From: JBDSTZ01 sp039927975
Lineage (GTDB): Bacteria > Pseudomonadota > Gammaproteobacteria > Burkholderiales > Burkholderiaceae_D
NCBI GenBank assembly: GCA_039927975.1
Contig: JBDSTZ010000196.1
Coordinates: 1-19,273 of the forward strand
Length of the DNA stretch: 19,273 nt
Direction: 5' to 3'
Shown: in pieces, positions 7,834-15,917 of the stretch
Numbering within the stretch: the first letter of the stretch is position 1
Layout of the letters: each line of letters opens with the position of its first letter
Program-made: the position numbers and the translations under genes
Notes under the pieces: generated by a model
Database searches by the model: none
What the model saw: only the letters and a program-made list of their open reading frames with translations
Told to the model about the DNA's origin: nothing

Positions 7834-8154
7834 TTAATTCGTCAACATGTGATTGACCGCCGGGAAGCCCTGGTGGCAGCCGCTGAGAAAAAACGTCGCC
7901 TTTTTTCCGCTGGCGTGGGCGGTAAGTATCAGCGCATACATTTCCTTATATTTTGGCTACGTATCCGGCAGAATGTACCATTCTGATCGCCCGCAAGCAT
8001 CCGGATCGACCATGGTCGCCTGGCGCGCCAATACCCCGGTAATTCCGTTATAAAAATGAATGGTCGTTACTTCCAGATTCGGCCCGTTGCCCTCCGCTTG
8101 GCTGGTGCCCGCAACGCATGCGAGTATTAGCGCAATCAGACATTTGAATTTCAT
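7834..8154 (-). pseudogene. Small secreted protein gene interrupted by an in-frame amber codon
   Basis: From the ATG at 8154 (GAGAAG just upstream; a GTG at 8163 is also possible) the frame encodes a signal peptide (MKFKCLIALILACVAGTSQA) and a mature part with NLEVTTIHFYNGITGVLARQ and DACGRSEWYILPDT. It then meets TAG at 7959-7957. The same frame continues for 40 sense codons (PKYKEMYALILTAHASGKK, then FFLSGCHQGFPAVNH) to TAA at 7836-7834. The continuation has normal protein character, a second cysteine, and a YALILTAHAS stretch like that of the divergent neighbour (YASLLAAKAS). The intact protein would be 106 residues. A nonsense mutation is the simplest reading; amber readthrough or a base error is possible. 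Function is unknown. Confidence 0.75.
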
Positions 8155-8203
8155 GCTTCTCACTTTGATTGATAAGTTATTTTTTCGTCAAAGCCGAAAG
8201 CAG

Positions 8204-8209
8204 TATAAT
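8204..8209 (+). promoter_or_regulatory. Consensus -10 box for the secreted protein gene
   Basis: A perfect TATAAT lies 42 bp upstream of the GTG start, inside the AT-rich 97-bp gap shared by the two divergent small genes. The -35 region (TTTTTC at 17 bp) is poor, so an activator or an alternative arrangement may be needed. Confidence 0.5.
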
Positions 8210-8251
8210 AAGTTACTAACATTCAATATTTACATTTTATAAGGTGGGATT

Positions 8252-8635
8252 GTGAAAATTTTCGCAAAACGCGTTGTATGTGCCATGCTCGGCCTGGCTC
8301 TGGCGTCGAATGCCAACGCGGGAACGCTGGTATGTGCCGGTACGGTAACGGAATTGTCCTTCCATGCGGCGGCCTCGGTGCTGGTGCGATTGAGCGGGAT
8401 GAATACCGCCGTGTTTTTATGCAGCGTCGATACTGCATGGCAGGTGCCAGGCTTCGTGGTCCCTGCCGCCATGTCGCCGAGCGCCTGCAAGACAGTTTAT
8501 GCGAGTCTATTGGCGGCGAAAGCAAGCAATACGACGGTCGGGGCGATGTATTTCGATGCCGATGGACTTCCCGCCAATTGCACTTCTTTCGCGCCTTGGC
8601 AACAGGTAAATTTACGATATTTCAACCTGCAATGA
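8252..8635 (+). CDS. Small secreted cysteine-containing protein
   Basis: 127 residues starting at a GTG, with AAGGTGG 4 bases upstream as a strong ribosome-binding site. The signal peptide runs to about residue 23 (cut after SNANA). The mature protein has four cysteines (28, 57, 79, 110), enough for two periplasmic disulfides. I do not recognise a named family. It aligns by eye with the divergent neighbour: VTELSF / VTTIHF, VLVRLSGM / VLARQATM, a cysteine, a tryptophan, then YASLLAAKAS / YALILTAHAS and a late cysteine. The two are probably diverged paralogues of one exported family. No terminator is evident after the stop. Confidence 0.72.
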   Translation: MKIFAKRVVCAMLGLALASNANAGTLVCAGTVTELSFHAAASVLVRLSGMNTAVFLCSVDTAWQVPGFVVPAAMSPSACKTVYASLLAAKASNTTVGAMYFDADGLPANCTSFAPWQQVNLRYFNLQ

Positions 8636-9014
8636 TTTAACGCTGTCGTTGCCGCCGACATTCAAAGGTTATTCCGCGCTCGCGCGCGATGGCGGGTTTT
8701 CCATCGGCGCGGGATCGGGACTCCGGCAATGGCCCCCTGCGTCCCGCGTCGGACCATGCTGCGCGATCCGGCACTGTCTCCTTCCACCCTGTCACTTTTA
8801 TCTGGCCCCGACCGGATCACCTTGTCATGCCCGCCGTTTGCTGTGATGATGGCAGGTTGACGAACTCCTGCGACCGTCGAAACCGGTTTCACCTGCTGCT
8901 TGTAAAGATGTGGTGACGATGCCATCACGAAACTTTGCTTGAAGGTACGATTCCGAACAAAACGGAAGTTGCAGGATGACGCATAATATTGGCTCTTGTC
9001 GTTTTTGAACCACG
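8636..9014. other. Intergenic region upstream of the SNF2 helicase, no gene seen
   Basis: About 380 bases. Short open frames here (for example 8689-8916) have no ribosome-binding site and read like random GC-rich translation. A small ttccg...cggaa repeat lies near 8950 and CATAAT near 8982 could be a -10 box, but no paired -35 is convincing. It presumably carries the helicase promoter. Confidence 0.45.
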
Positions 9015-12000
9015 ATGCCCAGAACAACGCACCCCATGGATGTAATGCGCGACGACCACAGCGATGCCCCCACCCACAGTGCGCCGGCCCCGGCGTCTCA
9101 TCCCGCCGTGCACGCGCCCGCTATCGGCACCTCGCTGGCGCCGCCGGTTGCCAGCTGGCTGCAGCGGGTCGACGCCGCCGCCCATCCCCAGCCCAAGCTG
9201 ACGGTTGAAATCAAGGATCCCAAGCAGGCCCAGTTCAAGTTCGTCTACGTGCTCGCGCCCACCAGCGGCGGCCGCCACGTGGCCCTGTGCCTGTGCAAGG
9301 CGCGCCTGCGGCCGAACGGCGAAGTGGCCGCCGCCAGCCCGGTGTCGGAAGTGTTTTCGCTGCTGTCAGCGCCGCCGGCCTACCTGGAAGGCGACGACGA
9401 GGACCTGGTGCGCTTCTTCATCGCCATGCGCAGCGGCGCCTCGCAAAGCAGCAGCGCGACCGAGCCGAAGGGCAAGATCGGCGCCATCCTGCTGCACATG
9501 TTGTTGGAACACGACAAACTTCTCTGGGCCAATTCCTGGTCCGACATGTCCAACGGCCTGATCTATCCCCTGCAAGCCGGCCCGGTGCGCAAGGCCAATT
9601 TGGTGTGGCGCGAGGAAGGCCGCAGCGCCCGCCTCGGCTGGCAGGTCGAGCCGCCCGCCGGCGCCAAGCACAGCAGCGCCGACCAGATCGACTACATGTT
9701 GCCGACCGATCCGCCGTGGTACATCGACAACTTGTCGTGCGGCGCGCTGGAACTGAACCGCGGCGGGGTCGACATTTCGCTGGCCGACCTGCAGGCGCTG
9801 GTCGCCCAGGCGCCGACCCTGGTCGGCAACGACAAGAAGCGCGTCTCGCAACTGCTGCTGGCGCACGGCCTGCAACGCCTGATGCCGCTGCCGCAACCGC
9901 TGACCCAGCGCCTGCGCGAGGACGTCAAGCCGCGCGCCCACCTGTTGCTCGACGCCGTCCAGCTGCCCGACGGCAGCGGCCAGCGCTGGCACGACTACGC
10001 CGTGCTGTCCTTCGACTACGACGGCGAGCGCGTCTCGTTCGACCCGACCCAGCGCGTGGTGCGCCAGGTCGGCGACATCACCGAAGTCATTTCGCGCGAC
10101 GTCGGCGCCGAGGCCGAGGCGCTCGAGAACCTGGCCTTGCTCGGTTTCCGCCGGCCGACCACGCCGCCGCTCAACACCCTGACCGGCGCGCTCCAGCTGG
10201 AAAGCCAGGCGCACTGGCTGCGCTTTGCCGAAGGTCCGCTCGGCCAGTTGCAGGACGGCGGCTGGCAGCTGCAAAAGTCGAAGAAATATCGCTACGACGT
10301 GGTCGCCGTGGAAGACTGGTATGCCCAGATCGAGCAGCCCGCCGAGGCCGGCAACGCCTGGTTCGAGCTGGAACTGGGCATCGTGGTCAACCAGAAACGC
10401 GTGCCGCTGCTGCCGGTGCTGGTGCAACTGATCCGCAGCGCGCCGAGCGACTTCGATCCCGACGTGCTGGCCGCCCACGCCGAGGCCGACCAGATGCTGG
10501 CCACCTTGCCGGACGGCCTGCGGGTGGCGCTGCCGTGGGGCCGCTTGAAGCCCATCCTCAACACCCTGGGCGAACTGTATTTCAGCGACAAGATCAAGAA
10601 CCGCGTGCGGCTGTCGACGCTCGACGCCGGCCGCCTCGAGGAATTGGCGCGTGGAACCGAGCTGCGCTGGTTCGGCGGCGAGCAGCTGCGCGAGACCGGC
10701 CGCAAGCTGAGCCTGTTCGGCGCGGTGCAAAAAGTGGCCGCCCCGGCCGGCCTGCAGGCGACCCTGCGCGACTACCAGGCCGACGGCCTGGCGTGGATGC
10801 AGTTCTTGCGTGAATACGACCTGGCCGGCATCCTGGCCGACGACATGGGCCTGGGCAAGACGGTGCAAACCCTGGCCCACATCCTGGTCGAGAAGGAAGC
10901 CGGGCGCCTGACCCGGCCGGCGCTGGTGATCGCCCCCACCAGCCTGATGACCAACTGGCAGGACGAGGCGGCCCGCTTCGCGCCAAGCCTGCGCGTGCTG
11001 CTGCTGCAAGGCAAGGAGCGGCTCGACCTGTTCGACCAGATCGAGCAGTGCGACCTGATCCTGACCACCTACGCCTTGCTGCCGCGCGACGAGGAAAAGC
11101 TGCGCGAGCACGAATACCACCTGGTGATTCTCGACGAGTCGCACTACATCAAGAACAACCGCTCGAAGGCGGCCCAGAGCGCCGGCCTGCTCAACGCGCG
11201 CCACCGCCTGTGCCTGACCGGCACGCCGCTGGAAAACCACCTCGGCGAGCTGTGGTCGCAATTCCACTTCCTGCTGCCGGGCCTCCTGGGTGACGAGAAG
11301 ACCTTCAACGGCCAGTTCCGCCACCCGATCGAGCGCCAGGACGACCCGCTGCGGCGCGCTCTCTTGAACCGCCGCATCAAGCCCTTCCTGCTGCGCCGGA
11401 CCAAGGACAATGTGGCCAAGGAATTGCCGCCCAAGACCGAGATGGTGCGCAAGGTCGAGCTGTCCGGCGCCCAGCGCGACCTCTACGAGACGGTGCGCCT
11501 GGCGATGGACAAGAAGGTGCGCGACGAGATCGACAAGAAGGGCGTGGCGCGCAGCCAGATCGTGATCCTCGAGGCGCTGCTCAAGCTGCGCCAGGTGTGC
11601 TGCGATCCGCGCCTGGTGAAAGCCTTGCCGGCCAAGAAGCAGGGCAGCGGCTCGGCCAAGCTGACCGACCTGATGCAGATGGTCGACGACCTGCTCGACG
11701 AGGGCCGCAAGATCCTGGTGTTCTCGCAGTTCACCAGCATGCTGGCGCTGATCGAGGAGGAGCTCGACGCGCGCCGCATCCGCTACGCGCTGCTGACCGG
11801 CGACACCAAGGACCGCGCCGCCCAGGTCGCCGCCTTCCAGCAGGGCGCGGTGCCGATTTTCCTGATCAGCCTGAAAGCCGGCGGAGTCGGCCTGAACCTG
11901 ACCGCGGCCGACACCGTGATCCACTACGACCCGTGGTGGAATCCGGCGGCCGAGAACCAGGCCACCGACCGCGCCTGGCGGATCGGCCAGGACAAGCCGG

Positions 12001-12167
12001 TGTTCGTCTACAAGCTGATCGCCAAGGGCACGCTGGAGGAAAAAATCCAGCTGCTGCAGCAAAAGAAATCGGACCTGGCGCAATCGATCCTGGCCGAGGG
12101 CGAGTCGCACAAGATGGTTCTCACGCAAGACGATCTGCAAGCGATCTTCGCCCCGCTCGAAGAGTAG
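9015..12167 (+). CDS. SNF2-family DEAD/DEAH-box ATPase (helicase-like)
   Basis: 1050 residues. The first 560 or so are a family-specific region without a zinc-finger SWIM motif. The SNF2 ATPase core follows: motif I GILADDMGLGKTVQTL (about 604-619), motif II LVILDESHYIKN (DESH near 706), motif III LCLTGTPLENHLGELWSQ, then the second RecA lobe with ILVFSQFTSMLALIEEELDA, motif V LISLKAGGVGLNLTAADTV and motif VI QATDRAWRIGQ (about 982-992). All ATPase motifs are present, so it should be an active DNA translocase. Substrate and role are not known; RapA/HepA-like remodelling of protein-DNA complexes is the nearest analogy. Starts at 9036 and 9045 are possible because no clear ribosome-binding site precedes 9015. 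No nuclease or methylase neighbour suggests a defence island. Confidence 0.92.
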   Translation: MPRTTHPMDVMRDDHSDAPTHSAPAPASHPAVHAPAIGTSLAPPVASWLQRVDAAAHPQPKLTVEIKDPKQAQFKFVYVLAPTSGGRHVALCLCKARLRPNGEVAAASPVSEVFSLLSAPPAYLEGDDEDLVRFFIAMRSGASQSSSATEPKGKIGAILLHMLLEHDKLLWANSWSDMSNGLIYPLQAGPVRKANLVWREEGRSARLGWQVEPPAGAKHSSADQIDYMLPTDPPWYIDNLSCGALELNRGGVDISLADLQALVAQAPTLVGNDKKRVSQLLLAHGLQRLMPLPQPLTQRLREDVKPRAHLLLDAVQLPDGSGQRWHDYAVLSFDYDGERVSFDPTQRVVRQVGDITEVISRDVGAEAEALENLALLGFRRPTTPPLNTLTGALQLESQAHWLRFAEGPLGQLQDGGWQLQKSKKYRYDVVAVEDWYAQIEQPAEAGNAWFELELGIVVNQKRVPLLPVLVQLIRSAPSDFDPDVLAAHAEADQMLATLPDGLRVALPWGRLKPILNTLGELYFSDKIKNRVRLSTLDAGRLEELARGTELRWFGGEQLRETGRKLSLFGAVQKVAAPAGLQATLRDYQADGLAWMQFLREYDLAGILADDMGLGKTVQTLAHILVEKEAGRLTRPALVIAPTSLMTNWQDEAARFAPSLRVLLLQGKERLDLFDQIEQCDLILTTYALLPRDEEKLREHEYHLVILDESHYIKNNRSKAAQSAGLLNARHRLCLTGTPLENHLGELWSQFHFLLPGLLGDEKTFNGQFRHPIERQDDPLRRALLNRRIKPFLLRRTKDNVAKELPPKTEMVRKVELSGAQRDLYETVRLAMDKKVRDEIDKKGVARSQIVILEALLKLRQVCCDPRLVKALPAKKQGSGSAKLTDLMQMVDDLLDEGRKILVFSQFTSMLALIEEELDARRIRYALLTGDTKDRAAQVAAFQQGAVPIFLISLKAGGVGLNLTAADTVIHYDPWWNPAAENQATDRAWRIGQDKPVFVYKLIAKGTLEEKIQLLQQKKSDLAQSILAEGESHKMVLTQDDLQAIFAPLEE

Positions 12168-12191
12168 GCGGGCCGCGCGGCCGCGCAACAT

Positions 12192-12224
12192 TTGCGAATC
12201 GGCAAGGCCAGCCTTATACTGGCC
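12192..12224 (+). promoter_or_regulatory. Sigma70 promoter of the kinase gene with inverted repeat at -10
   Basis: TTGCGA (12192-12197) and TATACT (12215-12220) are 17 bp apart, 35 bp before the kinase ATG. Arms ggccag (12206-12211) and ctggcc (12219-12224) form a 6-bp inverted repeat that clasps the -10 box, a possible operator. Just upstream, gcgcggccgcgc (12175-12186) is a perfect palindrome after the helicase stop, without a T run. Confidence 0.6.
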
Positions 12225-12255
12225 TGCCCATTCAAGTCGAAGGCCACGCCCGCCC

Positions 12256-13437
12256 ATGCACGTCACCGACGCCCCGCCCGAGGCCATCGCGGCCGAGTTC
12301 GATCCCGCCGCCCACGCCGCTCCCGACCCGTTCCGCGCGATCGCCGAACTGGGCGGCGAGGTGGCCTGGATCGTCGACTTGGCGGGCCCGACCCCGACCC
12401 TCCGCTACGCCAGCCCGGCGCTGGTTGACCTGCTCGGCTATCCGTTGGGCGATTACGCCCGCCAGCTGGCCGCGCCCGCGCCGGCCAGTGCGCTGGCGGC
12501 GCTGTGCGGCGGCCTCGCCGAGCGCTTGCGGCGCTACGCCGACGGCGACCTGTCGCGCCTGCGCCTGGTGCGCCAGTTCGACATCGCGCGTGCCGACGGC
12601 CAGACGGTGCCGGTCGAAGTCGTCTCGACCCTGCTGCTCGACGGCGCCGGCGTCGTGCGCAGCGTGGCCGGCGTGCTGCGCAGCCTGGCCGCCGCGCGCG
12701 AGCAGGAAGCGGCGCGGCGCCGCTTCGCCTCCATGCTCAACCACGAATTCCGCACCCCGCTGTCGACCATCGACGGCGCCATCCAGCGCCTGGAAGTGAC
12801 CGGCGCCAACGCCGACGAGGCGACCCGCAAGCGCTACCGCAACATCGCGCTGGCGGTCGACCGCCTGATCGCCATGCTCGACGACTACCTCACGCCGGCC
12901 CAGCTCGAAGGCACCGGCCAGCAGCGCCGCAGCGACGCGCTCGATCCGCGCCAGCTGCTGCGCGAGGGCGCCGAGCTGGCGCGCGCCAGCGGGCGCGCCG
13001 CCACGCTCGACCTGGGCGAATTGCCCGAGCTGCTGCGCTGCGACCCGCAAGGCATGCGGCTGGCGATGAAAGTGCTCATCAGTAACGCGGTGCACTACAC
13101 CGCGCCCGGCACCGCCATCGCGCTGGCCGGCCGGCGCGCCGGCGGCGGCATCGAACTGGTGGTGCGCGACCACGGCGCCGGCGTGCCCGAGGGCGAACTC
13201 GAGAAGATCTTTACCAAGTCTTACCGTGGCAGCAACGCCGGCGCGCGGCCCGGTTCGGGCCTCGGCTTGTACATGGCGCGCGCGGTGGTCGAGGTGCACG
13301 GCGGCTCGCTCGGCGCCAGCAATGTGGCGCCGCACGGCGCGCAATTCCGGATTTGGCTGCCGGCCCAGGGGGGCAAAGGGAAAGAGGTTGCATCCAGCAG
13401 CCCCAGCAGTGATAATCCCGGTAATAAAACAGGGTAG
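12256..13437 (+). CDS. Cytoplasmic PAS-domain sensor histidine kinase
   Basis: 393 residues with no signal peptide or membrane segment, so a soluble sensor. A PAS-like domain spans about 28-140 (VAWIVDLAG, LRYASPALVDLLGYPLGDYA). The HisKA box is FASMLNHEFRTPLSTIDGAI with the phospho-accepting His at 163. The ATPase domain has the N box at LISNAVHYT (Asn277), the G1 box DHGAGV (305-310) and the G2 box GSGLGLYM (333-340). It should autophosphorylate on His163 and pass phosphate to the response regulator encoded 54 bp downstream. The tail beyond about 375 is low-complexity. The ligand or partner sensed by the PAS domain is not visible. Since the kinase has no periplasmic part, external input would have to come via another protein. 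Confidence 0.9.
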   Translation: MHVTDAPPEAIAAEFDPAAHAAPDPFRAIAELGGEVAWIVDLAGPTPTLRYASPALVDLLGYPLGDYARQLAAPAPASALAALCGGLAERLRRYADGDLSRLRLVRQFDIARADGQTVPVEVVSTLLLDGAGVVRSVAGVLRSLAAAREQEAARRRFASMLNHEFRTPLSTIDGAIQRLEVTGANADEATRKRYRNIALAVDRLIAMLDDYLTPAQLEGTGQQRRSDALDPRQLLREGAELARASGRAATLDLGELPELLRCDPQGMRLAMKVLISNAVHYTAPGTAIALAGRRAGGGIELVVRDHGAGVPEGELEKIFTKSYRGSNAGARPGSGLGLYMARAVVEVHGGSLGASNVAPHGAQFRIWLPAQGGKGKEVASSSPSSDNPGNKTG

Positions 13438-13491
13438 GCAGATGAGCCGTAGATTGCTCAGCGACAACGAAATGACAACTATGGGCACTCC

Positions 13492-14172
13492 ATGACGCAG
13501 ATACTGATCGTTGAAGACAACGGTGAATACGCTGGCGACATGGCTGAATTTCTGACGGAACTCGATCACGCGGTGACGATCGCCACCACGGCGGGCGAAA
13601 TGTGGGCGGCGCTGACCAAGACCCCCACGGCGGTGGTGGTGCTCGACCTCGGCCTGCCCGACGAGGACGGCTTCAACGTGATTCCGCGCATGCGCCAGCT
13701 GTACCCTGAAATCGGTTTGCTGGTGCTGACCGGCCGCGCCGCCTTCGACAACCGCATCCTCGGCCTGCGCCTGGGCGCCGACCACTACCTGACCAAACCG
13801 ATCAAGTTCCCCGAGCTGGCCGCCCACATCGAGGCGCTCGACCGTCGCGTGCGCCCGCACGAGCCGGCCCCGGTGCCGAGCAAGTGGACCTTGCGGGTGG
13901 GCGCGCGCCAGCTCGAACTGATGGGCGCGGTGATCGACTTGACGGAAAAGGAATGCAATTTCCTGCATCTGCTGACCATCAACACCCGGCCGGTGCCGCG
14001 CCAGCTGATCGTCGCCGGCATGGGCGGCGACGACCCCGACGCCAGCCGCCGGGTCGACATGCTGGTCTACCGCCTGCGCAAGAAGGCACGCACCGGTCTG
14101 GGCCAGGATTTGCCGCTGCGCAGCGCCTACGGCGAAGGCTACAGCCTGTCCGCCGGCTTCACGCTGGCCTGA
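13492..14172 (+). CDS. OmpR/PhoB-type response regulator
   Basis: 226 residues. The receiver domain (1-118) has the acidic pair Glu8-Asp9, the phospho-acceptor Asp52 (VVVLDLGLPDEDG), Thr80 (VLTG) and Lys102 (LTKPIKF). The C-terminal winged helix (about 130-222) includes LTEKECNFLHLL, the recognition helix around DASRRVDMLVYRLRKKA and the wing LPLRSAYGEGYSL. It should bind DNA as a dimer when phosphorylated by the upstream kinase. A pair of 9-bp direct repeats 33 bp after its stop, ahead of the chemoreceptor gene, is a natural target candidate. The start is the ATG at 13492 because upstream in-frame codons are stopped; its ribosome-binding site is weak. Confidence 0.92.
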   Translation: MTQILIVEDNGEYAGDMAEFLTELDHAVTIATTAGEMWAALTKTPTAVVVLDLGLPDEDGFNVIPRMRQLYPEIGLLVLTGRAAFDNRILGLRLGADHYLTKPIKFPELAAHIEALDRRVRPHEPAPVPSKWTLRVGARQLELMGAVIDLTEKECNFLHLLTINTRPVPRQLIVAGMGGDDPDASRRVDMLVYRLRKKARTGLGQDLPLRSAYGEGYSLSAGFTLA

Positions 14173-14204
14173 TAACTATCCATTAACAGTAGTAAAACGA
14201 CCAC

Positions 14205-14251
14205 GCAAAAGCGCGATAATTGTTGCAAAAGCGAAGTACTATTTGAACAAT
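14205..14251 (+). promoter_or_regulatory. Direct repeats and candidate promoter before the chemoreceptor gene
   Basis: gcaaaagcg occurs at 14205-14213 and 14225-14233, 20 bp apart (two helical turns). The second copy overlaps a weak -35 (TTGCAA, 14223-14228), with AACAAT (14246-14251) 17 bp later. aattgtt (14218-14224) and aacaatt (14246-14252) also form an inverted repeat. Direct repeats next to a poor -35 suit an OmpR-type activator such as the regulator just upstream; this is inferred. Confidence 0.45.
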
Positions 14252-14345
14252 TGTGACTTTTCGAGAGTTTACGGCGCCGACGGATCCATTAGAATACATG
14301 ACGCGTGGCAAGTTTGCTATGACGCAAGTTATTCGAGGAGTCCGT

Positions 14346-15917
14346 ATGAAGTTGCTCTACCGTATGCCCTTGCTGTGGAAGGTACTGTCCGCGCCCATCA
14401 TCGCGATGGCCTGCCTGGCGCTGTACCTGGTGGCGACGGTGCTGGTGTCGAACCAGAACAACACGCGCCTGGGCAACGTGCGCGACATCCAGTTCCCGGT
14501 GCTCGACACCACGATTGAAAACGTCGGCGCGCTCGACAAGATCATCGACAACCTCAACGCCGCCGCTTCCTCGGGCGAGACCGACCAGCTCGAAGTGGCC
14601 GACGGCATCGCCGTCAAGGTACGCGACAATTACCTGCGCCTCGGCAAGCTCGACGCCGCCCACGCCGCCGTGCTGCAACGCCTGGCCGCCGAATTCGACG
14701 CCTATTACGTCGCCGCGCGCGGCGTCGCCGACATGATGGCGCGCAAGAGCGGCGTGCCCGACGCCGCCCGCGTGCAGGCGATGGGCGCCACCCTGACCAC
14801 CTACCGCAAGGACTTGCTGGCCTTTCGCGGCGAGGCCAACCGCCGCTTCATTGGCACCATCAACAGCGCCACCGCCGACGCCGACCGCGCCGTGCAGGGC
14901 GGCATCGTGCTCGGCCTGATCGGCCTGGCCGTCACGCTCGGCTTCGGCGTCTTCGTCGCGCGCGCCATTTCCTTCCAGTTGCGGCGCGCGGTCGGCGTGG
15001 CCCAGACCGTTGCCTCGGGCGACCTGACCAGCAGCATCGACAGCGCCTCGGGCGACGAAATGGGCCAGCTGCTGCGCGCGCTGCGCGACATGAACGGCAG
15101 CCTGGTCGAAATCGTCGGCCGGGTGCGCAGCGGCACCGAGGCGATCGAGACCGGCTCGATCCAGATTTCGCGCGGCAACGCCGACCTGTCGGCCCGCACC
15201 GGCCATCAAGCCGGCGCCCTCGAACAAACCGCCAGCGCGATGGTCGAGCTGACCGGCACCGCCCAGCGCAACGCCGGCCACGCCCAGCAAGCGAACATGC
15301 TGGCCGCCTCCGCCTCCGAGGTGGCGCGCAAGGGCGGCACCGTGGTCGCCCGCGTGGTCGACACCATGGGCGCCATCAACGCCTCCTCGCGCCGGATCGC
15401 CGACATCATCGGGGTGATCGAGGCGATCGCCTTCCAGACCAACATCCTGGCCCTCAACGCGGCGGTCGAGGCGGCCCGCGCCGGCGAGCAGGGGCGCGGC
15501 TTCGCGGTGGTCGCCTCCGAGGTGCGCAATCTGGCGCAGCGCTCGGCCGCCGCCGCCAAGGAAATCAAGACCCTGATCGGCGAATCGGTGTCCCAGGTCG
15601 GCCTCGGCAGCGAGCTGGTCGACCAGACCGGCGCCACCATGAAGGAAATTGTCGCCAGCGTGCAGCGCGTGACCGACATCATGGAAGAGATCGTCGACGC
15701 CAGCGGCCAGCAGACGGTCGGCATCGAACAAGTCAACGCGGCGATCGCCCAGATGGATCGCGACACCGAGCAGAACGCCAGCCTGGTGCAGCAAACCGCC
15801 GCCGCCGCCCAGTCGCTGCAAGACCAGGCCGGCAGCCTGGCACATGTGGTCAGCCTGTTCAGGCTCGACGCCGCCGCCTCGCGCGCCCTTCTTTCCCCAC
15901 CCCTGAAAGCCTTATGA
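14346..15917 (+). CDS. Methyl-accepting chemotaxis protein (transmembrane receptor)
   Basis: 523 residues from the ATG at 14346, chosen over upstream in-frame starts because CGAGGAG lies at ideal distance. TM1 is about 14-36. A four-helix-bundle-like periplasmic region spans about 37-185. TM2 is about 186-207 (GIVLGLIGLAVTLGFGVFVA), followed by HAMP (about 208-260) and a long coiled-coil signalling domain. The conserved hairpin tip reads IEAIAFQTNILALNAAVEAA (358-377), then GEQGRGFAVVASEVRNLAQR. The C terminus lacks an obvious NWETF methyltransferase-docking motif. Such receptors control CheA/CheW, but no che genes are in this window. The stop overlaps the start of the PstS-like gene, so receptor and periplasmic protein are made together, suggesting that the small protein is its ligand-binding partner. 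Confidence 0.93.
   Translation: MKLLYRMPLLWKVLSAPIIAMACLALYLVATVLVSNQNNTRLGNVRDIQFPVLDTTIENVGALDKIIDNLNAAASSGETDQLEVADGIAVKVRDNYLRLGKLDAAHAAVLQRLAAEFDAYYVAARGVADMMARKSGVPDAARVQAMGATLTTYRKDLLAFRGEANRRFIGTINSATADADRAVQGGIVLGLIGLAVTLGFGVFVARAISFQLRRAVGVAQTVASGDLTSSIDSASGDEMGQLLRALRDMNGSLVEIVGRVRSGTEAIETGSIQISRGNADLSARTGHQAGALEQTASAMVELTGTAQRNAGHAQQANMLAASASEVARKGGTVVARVVDTMGAINASSRRIADIIGVIEAIAFQTNILALNAAVEAARAGEQGRGFAVVASEVRNLAQRSAAAAKEIKTLIGESVSQVGLGSELVDQTGATMKEIVASVQRVTDIMEEIVDASGQQTVGIEQVNAAIAQMDRDTEQNASLVQQTAAAAQSLQDQAGSLAHVVSLFRLDAAASRALLSPPLKAL

Noticed and set aside
8689..8916. 75-codon open frame before the helicase
   Set aside because: No ribosome-binding site and no protein-like character.
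9015..12167. Possible anti-phage defence island around the SNF2 ATPase
   Set aside because: No nuclease, methylase or phospholipase-type partner is adjacent, and the flanking genes are sensory or small secreted proteins.
12175..12186. 12-bp palindrome gcgcggccgcgc after the helicase stop
   Set aside because: Pure G/C sequence in a GC-rich genome with no T run; not enough to call a terminator or site.
9366..12287. 973-codon open frame on the minus strand
   Set aside because: It lies antisense to the SNF2 ATPase and reads as a Q/H/R/A-rich low-complexity peptide, the usual shadow of a GC-rich gene.
12232..13968. 578-codon open frame on the minus strand
   Set aside because: Antisense to the kinase and regulator genes, which have clear catalytic motifs; no domain-like sequence of its own.
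14298..14329. Repeated atgacgc and caagtt words ahead of the chemoreceptor start
   Set aside because: Imperfect, with irregular spacing; the cleaner 9-bp repeats at 14205-14233 explain regulation better.
14289..15845. 518-codon open frame on the minus strand
   Set aside because: Shadow of the chemoreceptor gene; glycine/histidine/aspartate-rich with no recognisable motif.
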